Positions 27,046 to 35,954 of a stretch of 64,000 nucleotides of DNA are shown here, piece by piece. Source of the DNA: Microbacterium sp. CBA3102 (GTDB lineage Bacteria > Actinomycetota > Actinomycetes > Actinomycetales > Microbacteriaceae); contig NZ_CP042412.1 in the NCBI RefSeq assembly GCF_007954505.1, forward strand, positions 3,224,001 through 3,288,000. The letters are read 5' to 3'. The position numbers and the translations under genes are program-made. The first letter of the stretch is position 1; the number at the start of each line of letters is the position of its first letter. The notes under the pieces were generated by a model. It was not told where the DNA came from. It saw only the letters and a list, made by a program, of their open reading frames with translations, and searched no databases.

Positions 27046-27867
27046 TTATCTGCTGAGGGGTGTGTCGGGTGGGTGAGCCTCGCGGCGTCGACGGACCGTG
27101 AGGTACAGCTGGTGCGCGGTGATGACCAAAGCGAGCCAGGCAGCACCGAGCGCCCATGCTCCGAGGACGTCGGTTGCCCAGTGGTGCCCGAGGTAGATCC
27201 GATCGAGGCCTGTGGTGAGGGCGAACAGCGCGGCAGCGCCGATGATTACGGCTTGGTGTTTCGTTTGCCGCAGGATGATCAGATAAGCGATCACCCCCAC
27301 GACAGCGACTGCGTTCAGAGTGTGACCACTCGGGAAGGATGCGGAATATTCATAGGGTGGAACAGCATCCGAGAGCGGTGGTCGATCCCGCCCGAACAAG
27401 TTCTTCCCGACAACCGTCATCAGAAGTGACCCGCTACCGGCAGCGACGATCAGAATGACCGGGGTCCAGGATCGGCGACGAAGACCAAGGACTAGGGCTG
27501 CAGCGATGGCAATGATGGGCATGCCAAGCGGGCCGGCGATCTCGGTGTAGCCGGTGAGGATGATGTCGAGCCAGGGTGATCGGAGTGTCATCGCGAAATC
27601 GAGCAGGGGCCGGTCGATCCCCGCGACTCCATCGGCGTCGACGATGTTGTCGTACACCTGCGCGGCGGCGAAGCTTAGAGCGACAACGAGAACCAGCCCG
27701 AACGCCAGGATCAGGATCAGCGCCCCGTTGGGGCCGAGCCGTTCGCTAAGCGCATGCGCACCCTGCGTGAGGCGACTCCACAGCGGCGTACTACGCCGGG
27801 GAAGGCTCTGACTATCTTGCGTCAGCTCCCCGGGGACCCCCTCATCAGGTTCATTTGTGTGAGGCAT
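27046..27867 (-). CDS. PAP2 superfamily phosphatase
   Basis: 273 aa from ATG 27867. Integral membrane acid phosphatase with six predicted membrane segments and the three PAP2 motifs: KNLFGRDRP (~residue 155), PSGH (~residue 179) and DRIYLGHHWATDV (~residue 225). Likely dephosphorylates undecaprenyl pyrophosphate or another lipid phosphate. First cargo gene after the transposition genes and co-oriented with the fluoride operon, 83 bp downstream of fetB. Confidence 0.85.
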   Translation of the reverse strand: MPHTNEPDEGVPGELTQDSQSLPRRSTPLWSRLTQGAHALSERLGPNGALILILAFGLVLVVALSFAAAQVYDNIVDADGVAGIDRPLLDFAMTLRSPWLDIILTGYTEIAGPLGMPIIAIAAALVLGLRRRSWTPVILIVAAGSGSLLMTVVGKNLFGRDRPPLSDAVPPYEYSASFPSGHTLNAVAVVGVIAYLIILRQTKHQAVIIGAAALFALTTGLDRIYLGHHWATDVLGAWALGAAWLALVITAHQLYLTVRRRREAHPPDTPLSR

Positions 27868-27950
27868 GTATGGATCCAATCGTGGTGTTCGTATTCACCG
27901 TATAGCGCCGACTCGGCGTCTCTTCCGTTCGCAGCGAGGAGCGGTCGATG

Positions 27951-28688
27951 TCAGCCGCGAATGGACGGGAGTTGGGTGGGCGCACCAAAGAATGCTGTGA
28001 CTAGAGTGGCGGCGATCGCGGCTGCGGTGAGGATGGCGGCGAGTACGAGAAGTTGAAACTGTGCAGCGTCCAGTGGGGAGGCGCCAGCAAAAACGGCTCC
28101 GACGAATGCGCCGGGAAGAGTGACTATCCCAGTGGTTCGAGCCTGATCGGTCGAGGGGATGAGCGCCGTTGCTGCTGCGGTTCTGATGGAGTGGTGCGTG
28201 GCCCGGCGGGGTGTCGCGCCCAATGCGAGCCATCCCTCGATTTCGTCGTGATCCGTGACCAGCGCATGCTGCACGTTCCGCCCCATCAAAGTCGTGACTG
28301 TCATCGTGTTTCCGATCACGATGCCAGTAAGGGCCAGGGCGTACCGGGTCGTGAAATCGACGGCAGTGGTAGAGAAAATGATCGCGATTGGGACCAAGGC
28401 GGCGACGGTGATCGTCAAGGCGATGGCGGGGATGCGCCGCCATCCGACGCGGAGCCGACCCGCTACCACACCGGTAGCGGCACCGGCCATGACAACAAGG
28501 AACACCCCCACCCACAATGGCTCGGTGATGATGACGTTGAGCAGAAGGCTGAGGATGCCGAGCTGCACGCAGGCGCGGACGATCGCCCACGGCTGCAACC
28601 AGGGTTGCGGGATATTCAACCGTCCGACGATCACGAATGTCACGGCGGTGAGCAGCAGCACGGTGAGCCCGGTTGTAAGGAGCGACAT
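27951..28688 (-). CDS. ABC transporter permease, FetB (UPF0014) family
   Basis: 245 aa with about seven membrane segments. Family-defining stretch GIVIGNTMTVTTLMGRNVQHAL near residues 118-139, then EGWLALGATPRRATHHSIRTA and ARTTGIVTLPGAFVGAVFAGASPLDAAQFQL. FetB is the membrane part of an exporter linked to iron homeostasis in E. coli; the ATPase partner FetA is not present here. Placement behind the crcB genes suggests a stress-related export role. Confidence 0.8.
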   Translation of the reverse strand: MSLLTTGLTVLLLTAVTFVIVGRLNIPQPWLQPWAIVRACVQLGILSLLLNVIITEPLWVGVFLVVMAGAATGVVAGRLRVGWRRIPAIALTITVAALVPIAIIFSTTAVDFTTRYALALTGIVIGNTMTVTTLMGRNVQHALVTDHDEIEGWLALGATPRRATHHSIRTAAATALIPSTDQARTTGIVTLPGAFVGAVFAGASPLDAAQFQLLVLAAILTAAAIAATLVTAFFGAPTQLPSIRG

Positions 28689-28691
28689 GGG

Positions 28692-28845
28692 TCACGTTAG
28701 AGAGAGAACGCCGGTTGCCGGAGGTGCGGCGACGAAAAATCCGAGCGCGATGCGGTACCAGATGAACACGGTGATCGGATGTCGGGCAACCAAGCGAAGC
28801 AACCAAGCGATCCGCGAATGGTCGATGTAGGAGTTGGCTTGATCT
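28692..28845 (-). pseudogene. undecaprenyl-diphosphatase (UppP), C-terminal fragment
   Basis: About 50 codons (RIAWLLRLVARHPITVF then WYRIALGFFV) matching the last membrane segments of UppP/BacA. No upstream part exists: the sequence goes straight into the crcB stop region. A recombination remnant wedged between crcB and fetB. Confidence 0.65.
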
Positions 28846-28846
28846 C

Positions 28847-29224
28847 TCACAGAACCGCGCCGAGTGTGTATCCGACGGCGGCCGCGCCGACGGTGAGGAC
28901 GAGTGTGCCAATCCCGTTGGTCGCGGCCGCGATGGTGCGTTTGTCCTGGGCGAGGCGGATGGTTTCGAAGCTCGCTGTGCTGAAGGTGGTGTATCCGCCG
29001 AGGAGACCGGTCCCTACCAGCAACCGCAGGTCCTCGGGAAGGGCTGCGGTTGCGGCCAATCCGGTCACCAGACCGAGAAAGAAGGATCCGGTCACGTTGA
29101 TCAACATTGTGCCGAACGGGTACGAGCCGATGGTGCGGGTGCGGATGAGCCCGTCGATGAGGAATCTCAGTGCCGCGCCGATGCCGCCCGATGCGGCGAT
29201 GGCGAGGAACAGCCAGGGCGTCAT
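28847..29224 (-). CDS. crcB: fluoride exporter CrcB/Fluc, subunit 1
   Basis: 125 aa, four membrane segments. Fluc signature GTGLLGGYTTFSTASFET near residues 72-89, and the Asn of INVTGSFFLGL. Fluc channels export F- as dual-topology dimers. In Gram-positives two adjacent genes usually make a heterodimer, and here the second copy lies immediately upstream with a 4-bp overlap. Controlled with the rest of the operon by the fluoride riboswitch at 32311-32400. Confidence 0.93.
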   Translation of the reverse strand: MTPWLFLAIAASGGIGAALRFLIDGLIRTRTIGSYPFGTMLINVTGSFFLGLVTGLAATAALPEDLRLLVGTGLLGGYTTFSTASFETIRLAQDKRTIAAATNGIGTLVLTVGAAAVGYTLGAVL

Positions 29225-29718
29225 CGTGCGCCCTTTCGTCGGATCGCTCCCGCGCTGATGATCCCGCCTGCGGTCGCTGCACCGCCGATCAGTAAGGTGC
29301 CGACCGCGTAGGCGAGCCCGACAGCGGGGGTGTCTTGGAGGAGGAGGACTGTGTCGGTGGCAAGCGCACTATAGGTGGTGAATCCACCGAGTATCCCGGT
29401 GCCTGCGAACAACCGGAGAACTCGTCGACGGCCGGCATCTTCGCCGCGGTGCGCGAGCGTCTCGAGGAGGAACCCGAGCACAAACGCACCGACGATGTTG
29501 ATCGCTGCTGTGGTGAAGGGGATGCCTGCCACGGGAGGGATCGCGAGGCTGAGCGCCTCGCGCAATCCGGTGCCGATCATTCCGCCGAGCGCGACGAGCC
29601 CAAGATAGCGCCAGTGGAGATGGACCGGGCGGGGCGCGGGTGTGCGTGCGTCGTCGACCTCGATGTCGCTGTCCAGCGGCAACGGAGACGTATCTGGCGT
29701 CTGTGCACCGGCGGTCAT
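29221..29718 (-). CDS. crcB: fluoride exporter CrcB/Fluc, subunit 2
   Basis: 165 aa. An N-terminal ~38-residue hydrophilic extension precedes four membrane segments. Signature GTGILGGFTTYSALATDT and the Asn of INIVGAFVLGF are present. Pairs with the shorter copy downstream. Its ATG overlaps the enolase stop codon. Confidence 0.92.
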   Translation of the reverse strand: MTAGAQTPDTSPLPLDSDIEVDDARTPAPRPVHLHWRYLGLVALGGMIGTGLREALSLAIPPVAGIPFTTAAINIVGAFVLGFLLETLAHRGEDAGRRRVLRLFAGTGILGGFTTYSALATDTVLLLQDTPAVGLAYAVGTLLIGGAATAGGIISAGAIRRKGAR

Positions 29719-31049
29719 CGCAGTCCGAACGACAGATGGGCGTTGGAGGCCTCGATCTGAGCGAGGCGATTGTACTTTGCGAGTCTCTCGCCGCGAGCGG
29801 GGGCACCGGATTTGATCTGGCCGACCCCGGTACCGACGGCCAGGTCGGCGATGAAGGTGTCGAGGGTCTCACCGGAGCGGTGGGACACCATGCAGGCCAT
29901 GGCGGCTTCTCGGGCGGCACTGATCGCGGCGAGTGTGTCGGTGACGGTGCCGATCTGATTGGGTTTGATCAGCGCAGCATTCGAGTAGTGGTGCTCTGCA
30001 CCGTCGCGGATGCGGGCCGGGTCGGTGACGTACAGGTCGTCGCCGACGAGCTGGATCCTGTCTGCGAGGCGCTCGAACAGTAGGGCCCAGCCGGGGTGAT
30101 CGTTTTCTGCGAATCCGTCTTCGATGCTGCGGATGGGGTACGTGTTGACGAGTCCTGTGTAGTAGTCGCCGAGTTGTTCACTGTTCATTGTGCGGGAGCC
30201 GATGCGGTAGGCGCCGTCCACCGCGAAACCGTTCGCCGCCGGGTCCATCGCGATCGCGACCTGGTCGAGCCCGGGCGTGTATCCGGCGGCGGCGATCGCA
30301 TCCATCAGCAGGTCGAGGGCCTGTTCAGGATCGTCGATGGGCGGCGCGAATCCGCCCTCGTCACCCAACCCGGCCATTCCGAAACGACTACGCACGAGTC
30401 CCGCGAGGGCGTGATAGATCTCCGCCCCCATCTGCAGGGCATGCTCCTCGTTCGCGGCACCCACCGGGGCGATCATGAACTCCTGGAACGGTAGACCGCC
30501 GGGAGCATGAGCGCCGCCGTTGATCACGTTGAAGTGTGGCACGGGGAGCCGCTCTTCCGCGCCGGAAAGGTGGCTGAGGTAGCGGTGCAGCGGAACGCTT
30601 GCAGCATGTGCGAACGCGCGGGTAGCCGCCATCGACACGGCGATCACCGCGTTCGCTCCGAGCCTCGATAGCGAGCCAGTGCCGTCCAGCTGACGCAGGG
30701 CCGCGTCCAGGTCGCGCAGGGAGGTCCACCCGTGGGCGGTGAGCAAGGGCGCGATCTCCTCGTCGACGTTCGCGACGGCTCGACGCACTCCACGCCCCGA
30801 GAACGCATGGCCGCCGTCCCGCACCTCGACCGCCTCATGCTCCCCCGTGGAAGCGCCCGCCGGGGCTGATGCTTCGACAGTATCCCCATCGGTCAACGTC
30901 AGGGTGACCTGGACCGTCGGGTATCCGCGGGAATCCAGAATCTGAGAAGCGGCGACCATCTCGAACCCTACGGGCCGATCGCCGTGGTGAGTGATGTAGT
31001 CCCCGCCGCCGGCAAGCGTGTGCGGGTGGGCACCGGTGTAGTCGTTCAT
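29715..31049 (-). CDS. eno: enolase (fluoride-operon paralogue)
   Basis: 444 aa, start ATG 31049 preceded by AAGGAGGA. Converts 2-phosphoglycerate to phosphoenolpyruvate. Key regions present: ASTGEHEAVE, NVINGGAHAPGGLPFQEFM, GDEGGFAPP, SIEDGFAENDHPGW, GDDLYVTD, ALIKPNQIGT (catalytic Lys) and SHRSGETLDTFIADLAVG. Enolase is the classic target of fluoride, which binds with Mg and phosphate in the active site. An extra copy under riboswitch control would restore flux or be less F-sensitive. The N-terminal extension (MNDYTGAHPHTLAGGGDY) is unusual. Confidence 0.93.
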   Translation of the reverse strand: MNDYTGAHPHTLAGGGDYITHHGDRPVGFEMVAASQILDSRGYPTVQVTLTLTDGDTVEASAPAGASTGEHEAVEVRDGGHAFSGRGVRRAVANVDEEIAPLLTAHGWTSLRDLDAALRQLDGTGSLSRLGANAVIAVSMAATRAFAHAASVPLHRYLSHLSGAEERLPVPHFNVINGGAHAPGGLPFQEFMIAPVGAANEEHALQMGAEIYHALAGLVRSRFGMAGLGDEGGFAPPIDDPEQALDLLMDAIAAAGYTPGLDQVAIAMDPAANGFAVDGAYRIGSRTMNSEQLGDYYTGLVNTYPIRSIEDGFAENDHPGWALLFERLADRIQLVGDDLYVTDPARIRDGAEHHYSNAALIKPNQIGTVTDTLAAISAAREAAMACMVSHRSGETLDTFIADLAVGTGVGQIKSGAPARGERLAKYNRLAQIEASNAHLSFGLR

Positions 31050-31050
31050 G

Positions 31051-31797
31051 TCACGTTCCTCCTTGTCGGGCCACGGTGGCGGCTGCCTGCCGTGCGGTGA
31101 TCGGATCGAGGTATTCGCCGCCGCGCACCCGTGGGGCGCCGTCAGCGGTCAGCCGGTAGACGAGGGGCTGGCCGGTAGGGAGGTTCAGGTCCTCGAGTTC
31201 TGGTTCGGTGAGGTCATCGAGAACCGCGCAGTAGGCGCGCAACGAGTTCCCATGGGCGACGACCAGCACGTTCACACCCACCTGCAGTCGCGGTCGTGCT
31301 CGTTCCCCGTGGAACTGCCGAACACGGGCGATCACGTCAAAGAGGGACTCGGTGGCCGTGAGGGCCGCAGCGGGAAGGTGGCGGAACGGCTCCTTCCGGC
31401 GCAGGATCTCGATCTGTCGGGCGGTCAATGGTGGTGGAGCCGCGTGAACAGACCTCCGCCACTCGCGAAACAGGGCTGGGCCATGCTCGGCGAGGATCTC
31501 CGTTTTGCTTCGCCCCGTCAGAGCGCCGTAGTTGCGCTCATTGAGTCGCCAGTCCCGCAACGCAACATCCGGCCCCACACCCTCCTGAGCGAGGATCGCG
31601 GCGGTGTCTGTGGCGCGGGTCAGCTCAGAGGCGAACGTTGCGCCGACGGTCATCCCCGTTGCGCGCAGCAAGCGGGCCGCCTGTGCAGCCTCGCGACGCC
31701 CCCTCGCCGTCAGGGGAGCATCCGAGACGCCTGTGAAAGTCTCCGCGGCGTTGGCAGTGCTCTCTCCATGGCGCAGCAACACGATTGTCCCGCTCAT
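31051..31797 (-). CDS. gpmA: 2,3-bisphosphoglycerate-dependent phosphoglycerate mutase
   Basis: 248 aa. Catalytic LLRHGESTANA at residues ~6-16 (His9), substrate region LTRATDTA, RDWRLNERNYGALTGRSK, and LVVAHGNSLRAY (second His). GpmA makes 2-phosphoglycerate, the substrate of the adjacent enolase, so the operon rebuilds the fluoride-blocked lower-glycolysis step. The stop is 1 bp before the enolase ATG. Confidence 0.9.
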   Translation of the reverse strand: MSGTIVLLRHGESTANAAETFTGVSDAPLTARGRREAAQAARLLRATGMTVGATFASELTRATDTAAILAQEGVGPDVALRDWRLNERNYGALTGRSKTEILAEHGPALFREWRRSVHAAPPPLTARQIEILRRKEPFRHLPAAALTATESLFDVIARVRQFHGERARPRLQVGVNVLVVAHGNSLRAYCAVLDDLTEPELEDLNLPTGQPLVYRLTADGAPRVRGGEYLDPITARQAAATVARQGGT

Positions 31798-32306
31798 GTC
31801 GACTCCCACGGCAGCGCGCCATCACGCACCGGGGCCTGCGGTACCACAAGGACCGGGCGGTGCTGCTGGTGAGCGAGATGCGCCGCCACCGATCCGTCGA
31901 AGAACTCTGCCATCGCCCCACGGATCCCGGGACGGCGAGTCCCGACCACGATCATCATCGCGCTCTCGCGCTCTGCGAGATGGGAGAGAGCGGTCGCCGG
32001 ATTGCCCGCCAGCTCACACCTGTCCCATTCCACACCGGCACGTGCGAACCGATCTCTCAGGTGCTCTGCGAGCGTGTAGGGAAACGGAGAGGGATCGTCA
32101 TCGTACGCGTCCGAATCAACCGGCCTTGATGTGGTGGACCCGTCGGGGTGTTCGTCCACGACGAAACGGGTCGTGTCGACATGCGCACACACAACACGGG
32201 CACGAAGCGCAAGAGCAACGCTGATCGCGGCATCGATGACGGCCGGAGCCTGCATCGGAATCACGCCGATGACGAGAACGGGGGCTGAAGCGCCGGCCTG
32301 GTCCAC
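31794..32306 (-). CDS. universal stress protein family (UspA)
   Basis: 170 aa from GTG 32306, first gene after the riboswitch. Single Usp domain: VLVIGVIPMQAPAVIDAAISVALALRARVVCAHV at the N-terminus (split motif) and the nucleotide-binding IVVGTRRPGIRGAMAEFFDGSVAAHLAHQQHRP-type C-terminal loop (G-2x-G-9x-GS/T pattern). Function in fluoride stress unknown. Overlaps gpmA by 4 bp. Confidence 0.85.
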   Translation of the reverse strand: MDQAGASAPVLVIGVIPMQAPAVIDAAISVALALRARVVCAHVDTTRFVVDEHPDGSTTSRPVDSDAYDDDPSPFPYTLAEHLRDRFARAGVEWDRCELAGNPATALSHLAERESAMMIVVGTRRPGIRGAMAEFFDGSVAAHLAHQQHRPVLVVPQAPVRDGALPWEST

Positions 32307-32310
32307 GAGG

Positions 32311-32400
32311 GTCTCCTATCTCCGCGCACGTAAAAGTGCTGAGATAGGGACTGTTGTCGGGATATCCGAGGTTTGGGTCGGCGAGCCCCACCGCCGAAAC
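32311..32400 (-). ncRNA. crcB_motif: fluoride riboswitch with SD-sequestering expression platform
   Basis: Minus strand: GGCGGTGGGGCTCGCC matches the 5' helix and loop of the crcB aptamer, then CCCAAAC, a UCGG/CCGA stem, and CAACAGTCCCTAT. GGGGCT can pair with AGTCCC (one G-U), the pseudoknot of this class. The following CTATCTC can instead pair with GAGATAG, which adjoins the AGGAG ribosome site 6 nt before GTG 32306. F- binding would hold TCCCTAT in the aptamer and free the ribosome site. Confidence 0.75.
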
Positions 32401-32477
32401 GCTCTCGCGTTCTCGCCACGATAGCACCGCTACGCACGATTGTCATCAGCATCCGACCACACGATGGCGCGAATGAA

Positions 32478-33047
32478 CTAGCGCTCCCGTCTAGGTGCGA
32501 CCTGATCCACGTCGACGACTTCCCAGCCCGATGTCCCCGCCACCATGACGCACCATGACGCGGTCGGCACCGACAATTGCCGCCCCCGATCAAGATGATC
32601 GATCACGGGTCGAATGATCGCGTCGTGAGTGACGATGACGGCACTGCTCGAAGACGTCCACAACTCCTGCAGCACCGGCAGGACCCGCGATAAGACGGCT
32701 TCGGATGACTCCACTCCCGGCGCTGCGTCGACGCTCCCCCACTCCTCGACAACGTCCGCCTTCAGGTGCCCGGTCCACGGGCCGTAGTCACGATCGTTGA
32801 GCCGCTCGTCGATCCGATGTGGGACGCCAGCAGCCAGCGCAATGTGCTGCGCCGTGGTTACCGCGCGCACCAATGGGCTCGACAACACCACGAAGAAGCG
32901 GGCTGGCGCGAGCGCATCCGCCAGGCCTTCCGCCTCACGGACACCCACCTCATCCAGCGGGGGATCGGCAAGTCCCCGCAACCGTCCCTCGGCGTTCAAC
33001 GCAGTACGACCATGACGAGCTAGCAACAACCGAGCGGGAGAAGTCAT
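32478..33047 (-). CDS. histidine phosphatase family protein
   Basis: 189 aa from ATG 33047 (MTSPARLLLARHGRTALNAEG). Catalytic ARHGRT, then SSPLVRAVTTAQHI, ERLNDRDYGPWTGH and VTHDAIIRPV. A phosphoglycerate-mutase-like phosphatase distinct from the GpmA downstream. Separated from the riboswitch by ~80 bp, so not under its control. It may act on a small phosphorylated metabolite. Confidence 0.8.
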   Translation of the reverse strand: MTSPARLLLARHGRTALNAEGRLRGLADPPLDEVGVREAEGLADALAPARFFVVLSSPLVRAVTTAQHIALAAGVPHRIDERLNDRDYGPWTGHLKADVVEEWGSVDAAPGVESSEAVLSRVLPVLQELWTSSSSAVIVTHDAIIRPVIDHLDRGRQLSVPTASWCVMVAGTSGWEVVDVDQVAPRRER

Positions 33048-33226
33048 GAACAACTCATACTCCTTTCCGAGTAGCGCCCCAAGCCTCGCTGCATGCGCCG
33101 CCCAGCGCTGCTCACGCAAGAATTGCCTCGCAGCTCGCTTCACCCGGAAAAGCGAACCGTTGAGGACTGCGCTCTCGGCACGCCTGCGCATCGCCCGCCC
33201 CGTCGCCTGTATGCAATAATCTGCGT

Positions 33227-33598
33227 ATGAATGCAGATACGAAGTGTTCGCTGTCGTCGGAGAGTGAGTACGTCGAGCTCGCGGTCGAGGTGTTCTCGAT
33301 GCTTGCTGATGCCAGTCGCGTGCGGATCATCCTCGCGTTGCGCGATGCGGAGCTCTCGGTCAACCATCTCGCGGACATTGTTGACAAGTCACCCGCTGCT
33401 GTCTCTCAGCATCTTGCGAAGCTGCGCCTGGCTCGGATTGTGTTGGCCCGTCAGGAGGGCACGAAGGTGTTCTACCGGCTCGCGAACGAACATGCCAGGC
33501 AGTTGGTGGCTGACGCGATCTTCCAGGCACAGCACTCGTTGAGCAATGATCCGGCCCATCATCGCGGCGAGCACCCCGCGCCGGAGGACACCCGCTGA
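33227..33598 (+). CDS. ArsR family transcriptional regulator
   Basis: 123 aa winged helix: MLADASRVRIILALRDAELSVNHLADIVDKSPAAVSQHLAKLRLARIVLARQEGTKVFYRL is the ArsR DNA-binding core in order (residues 24-84, cited as one region). The His-rich tail (DPAHHRGEHP) could bind metal, and Cys7 is the only Cys seen. Overlaps the MFS gene by 1 bp (TGATG), so it very likely represses that transporter. Confidence 0.88.
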   Translation: MNADTKCSLSSESEYVELAVEVFSMLADASRVRIILALRDAELSVNHLADIVDKSPAAVSQHLAKLRLARIVLARQEGTKVFYRLANEHARQLVADAIFQAQHSLSNDPAHHRGEHPAPEDTR

Positions 33599-34842
33599 TG
33601 CTGCGGGTTCTCCGCAACCCCACCTACGCGAAGTTGTTCTCCGCGCAGGTGATCGCGCTATTGGGCACGGGTCTTCTCACCGTCGCGTTGGGGTTGCTCG
33701 CGTTCGATATCGCCGGCGACGCCGCTGGCTCGGTGCTCGGTACAGCCTTGACGATCAAGATGGTCGCCTACGTCGGTGTCGCTCCCTTGATCGCGGCGGT
33801 CGTCGATCGGCTGCCGAAGAAAGCAGTGCTGATCACCGCGGACGTCGTGCGTCTGGCGATCGCGCTGCTGCTTCCGTTCGTGACCGAGGCCTGGCAGATC
33901 TACGTGCTGGTGTTCGTTCTGCAATCCGCGTCGGCGACGTTCACCCCCGCGTTTCAATCGCTGATCCCTGTGGTGTTGCCCGAGGCGGCGGACTACACCC
34001 GCGCGCTGTCCCTGTCTCGTCTGGCGTACGACCTGGAGGCGCTCCTGAGTCCCACGATCGCTGCGGCGCTGCTCGTAGTGATCAGTTACAACAACTTGTT
34101 CGTAGGGACCTCCGTGGGGTTCGCGTGCTCAGCAATTCTCGTGCTGCTGTCGCGGCTACCCGCCCCGACTGCGGAGGGGCCGACGATGACGTTCTGGCAG
34201 CGCCTCCCCCTGGGTGCGAAAGTCTTCGTTCGCTCGCCGACCCTGCGCTTCCTGATGCTCACGAACATCTTGGTCGCGGCCGGCACGGCGATCGTCCTCG
34301 TGAACTCCGTTGTCTATGCCCGCGGCGTCTTCCATCTGGGTGATGCCGCGCTCGCACTCGCGCTGGCTTGTTACGGCGTCGGCTCGCTCATCGTCGCGGT
34401 GAACATCCCCTGGGTAGTCGACAAGATCGGCGTGATCCGCACCATGGTCGTCGGAGCCACGGTGATCATGATCGGCCTCGTCGCAGCCGTCACGGTGACG
34501 ATGATCGCGACGAACACCGGAGCCGGGTGGATCCCGCTGCTCGGCGTCTGGGTGCTGTTGGGCATGGGGACGTCGCTCGTGAATACGCCGTCGTCGCGGC
34601 TGCTCGCCGACGCATCGACGCCCGCAAACCGAAACCTCGTCTATACGGCACAGTTCGCGCTCTCCCACGCCTGCTTCCTGCTCACCTACCCGATCGCGGG
34701 GTGGCTGGGAGCGGTGAACCTCACCGGCGCAGCAGTCGCCCTGACTCTGGTGGCCGTCGTCGCCCTGATCAGCGTCATCCTTCAAGCTCGAGCTGTCGAC
34801 ACCACTGGGGCGGTTCGCCCTCATGCCACGAAAAGCCTCTAG
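33598..34842 (+). CDS. MFS transporter
   Basis: 414 aa, about 12 membrane segments (e.g. GTALTIKMVAYVGVAPLIAAV). The C-terminal region GMGTSLVNTPSSRLLADAS and RNLVYTAQFALSHACFLLTYP recurs almost unchanged in the broken copy at 45287-45679. Substrate unknown; ArsR coupling points to metal or small-ion efflux. Confidence 0.85.
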   Translation: MLRVLRNPTYAKLFSAQVIALLGTGLLTVALGLLAFDIAGDAAGSVLGTALTIKMVAYVGVAPLIAAVVDRLPKKAVLITADVVRLAIALLLPFVTEAWQIYVLVFVLQSASATFTPAFQSLIPVVLPEAADYTRALSLSRLAYDLEALLSPTIAAALLVVISYNNLFVGTSVGFACSAILVLLSRLPAPTAEGPTMTFWQRLPLGAKVFVRSPTLRFLMLTNILVAAGTAIVLVNSVVYARGVFHLGDAALALALACYGVGSLIVAVNIPWVVDKIGVIRTMVVGATVIMIGLVAAVTVTMIATNTGAGWIPLLGVWVLLGMGTSLVNTPSSRLLADASTPANRNLVYTAQFALSHACFLLTYPIAGWLGAVNLTGAAVALTLVAVVALISVILQARAVDTTGAVRPHATKSL

Positions 34843-34935
34843 ACGCGGCCGGGGAAGATCCGCTGTCGAATGTCCGTAGCCTCCCGATTCGAGTCACCAG
34901 CTCTGCGGCCGAACGGGCTGCTGCGGCCCCCTCGC

Positions 34936-35355
34936 TCACGCGTCTGCGAGACCGACAAGCACAAGGACGCTGCGCAGCCCTGCCGGCGTACCCGGCCAGT
35001 TCCTCTCGATCGCGACGAGTCCTGCGTGCCGCACGGCGTACCGGAGTGCCACGGCGACGATGATCGCGTCGTCGGCGTACCCGATCACGGGGATGAAGTC
35101 CGGGATGAGGTCGATCGGAAGCACGAGATAGATCATCAATGCGACCAGCCACGCGCGGGTGCCGCGCGGCACGCGGGTATCGGTGGCGAGGCGCTTGATG
35201 AGCCGCACGATATCGGGGGCGAGTCGAGCGATGTCGCGCCAGTCGACATCGTTGCCGGCACGGCGCTGCTGGACCAACAGGAACACCACGAGGGCCACCC
35301 ACAGAAGCACCAGGCCGCCGATGACGCCGGCCACGCCTACGAGCCAGTCAGGCAT
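34936..35355 (-). CDS. DUF1232 (YkvA-like) membrane protein
   Basis: 139 aa. N-terminal membrane helix (VGVAGVIGGLVLLWVALVVFLL), then the DUF1232 core YLVLPIDLIPDFIPVIGYADDAIIVAVALRYAVR (LPxDLIPDFIPVxGYxDD signature near residues 79-110). Function unknown across the family. It stands alone between the MFS and MerR genes. Confidence 0.85.
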   Translation of the reverse strand: MPDWLVGVAGVIGGLVLLWVALVVFLLVQQRRAGNDVDWRDIARLAPDIVRLIKRLATDTRVPRGTRAWLVALMIYLVLPIDLIPDFIPVIGYADDAIIVAVALRYAVRHAGLVAIERNWPGTPAGLRSVLVLVGLADA

Positions 35356-35408
35356 GAGCCCCGTTCCGTTCGATCGACATCAGCCTGAGTGCAGGGTGCT
35401 AGTCGTTG

Positions 35409-35792
35409 CTACAGCTGGCCGAGCAGCTGAACGAACTCATCGGCCATGGCGAGCTGTTCAGTGAGCTTCTGCCGGCGCAGATCGGCGCTCTCGCGGATGT
35501 CGTCAAGGCGAGCGCGCAACGCAGCGTCCGTGGGTTCGACGGTGAGGGCGTCGACGACGTCGAGAAGTTCGCGCATCTCATCGAGGGTGTATCCCAGCGG
35601 CTTCATTCTGCGGATGATGAGGATGCGTTCGACGTCTTTCTCGGTGTAGAGCCGGAACCCGCCCTCCGTGCGCGCGGACGGCTGCACGAGCCCCACGTCG
35701 TCCCAGTGTCGAAGCGAGCGGAATGAGAGCGCCGTGCGCTCGGCGACCTCGCCGATCCGCATCGTCTCGACGGTCACGTGTTCGTCTTCCAT
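35409..35792 (-). CDS. MerR family transcriptional regulator
   Basis: 127 aa from ATG 35792. MerR helix-turn-helix: MRIGEVAERTALSFRSLRHWDDVGLV near residues 11-36, GGFRLYTEKDVERI, then the dimer helix (RMKPLGYTLDEMRELLDVVDAL). No metal-binding Cys are visible, so the inducer is unknown. Divergent from the SulP gene; the ACGTTACGTTAGAGTCTAG stretch at ~35812-35830 is the likely promoter/operator. Confidence 0.87.
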   Translation of the reverse strand: MEDEHVTVETMRIGEVAERTALSFRSLRHWDDVGLVQPSARTEGGFRLYTEKDVERILIIRRMKPLGYTLDEMRELLDVVDALTVEPTDAALRARLDDIRESADLRRQKLTEQLAMADEFVQLLGQL

Positions 35793-35954
35793 TGCTTTCC
35801 CCACAACACTCACGTTACGTTAGAGTCTAGATCGGCGCGGCTCTCGCGCCCGCTCCCTATATCTTCCCGTGTCGGCCTGACCGACGCCTGCGCGCCGCTG
35901 CGCTCCCGTTCGTTTCCCGCGCTCTCACGAGAGAGCCCAACACCCGGAGGGCAC

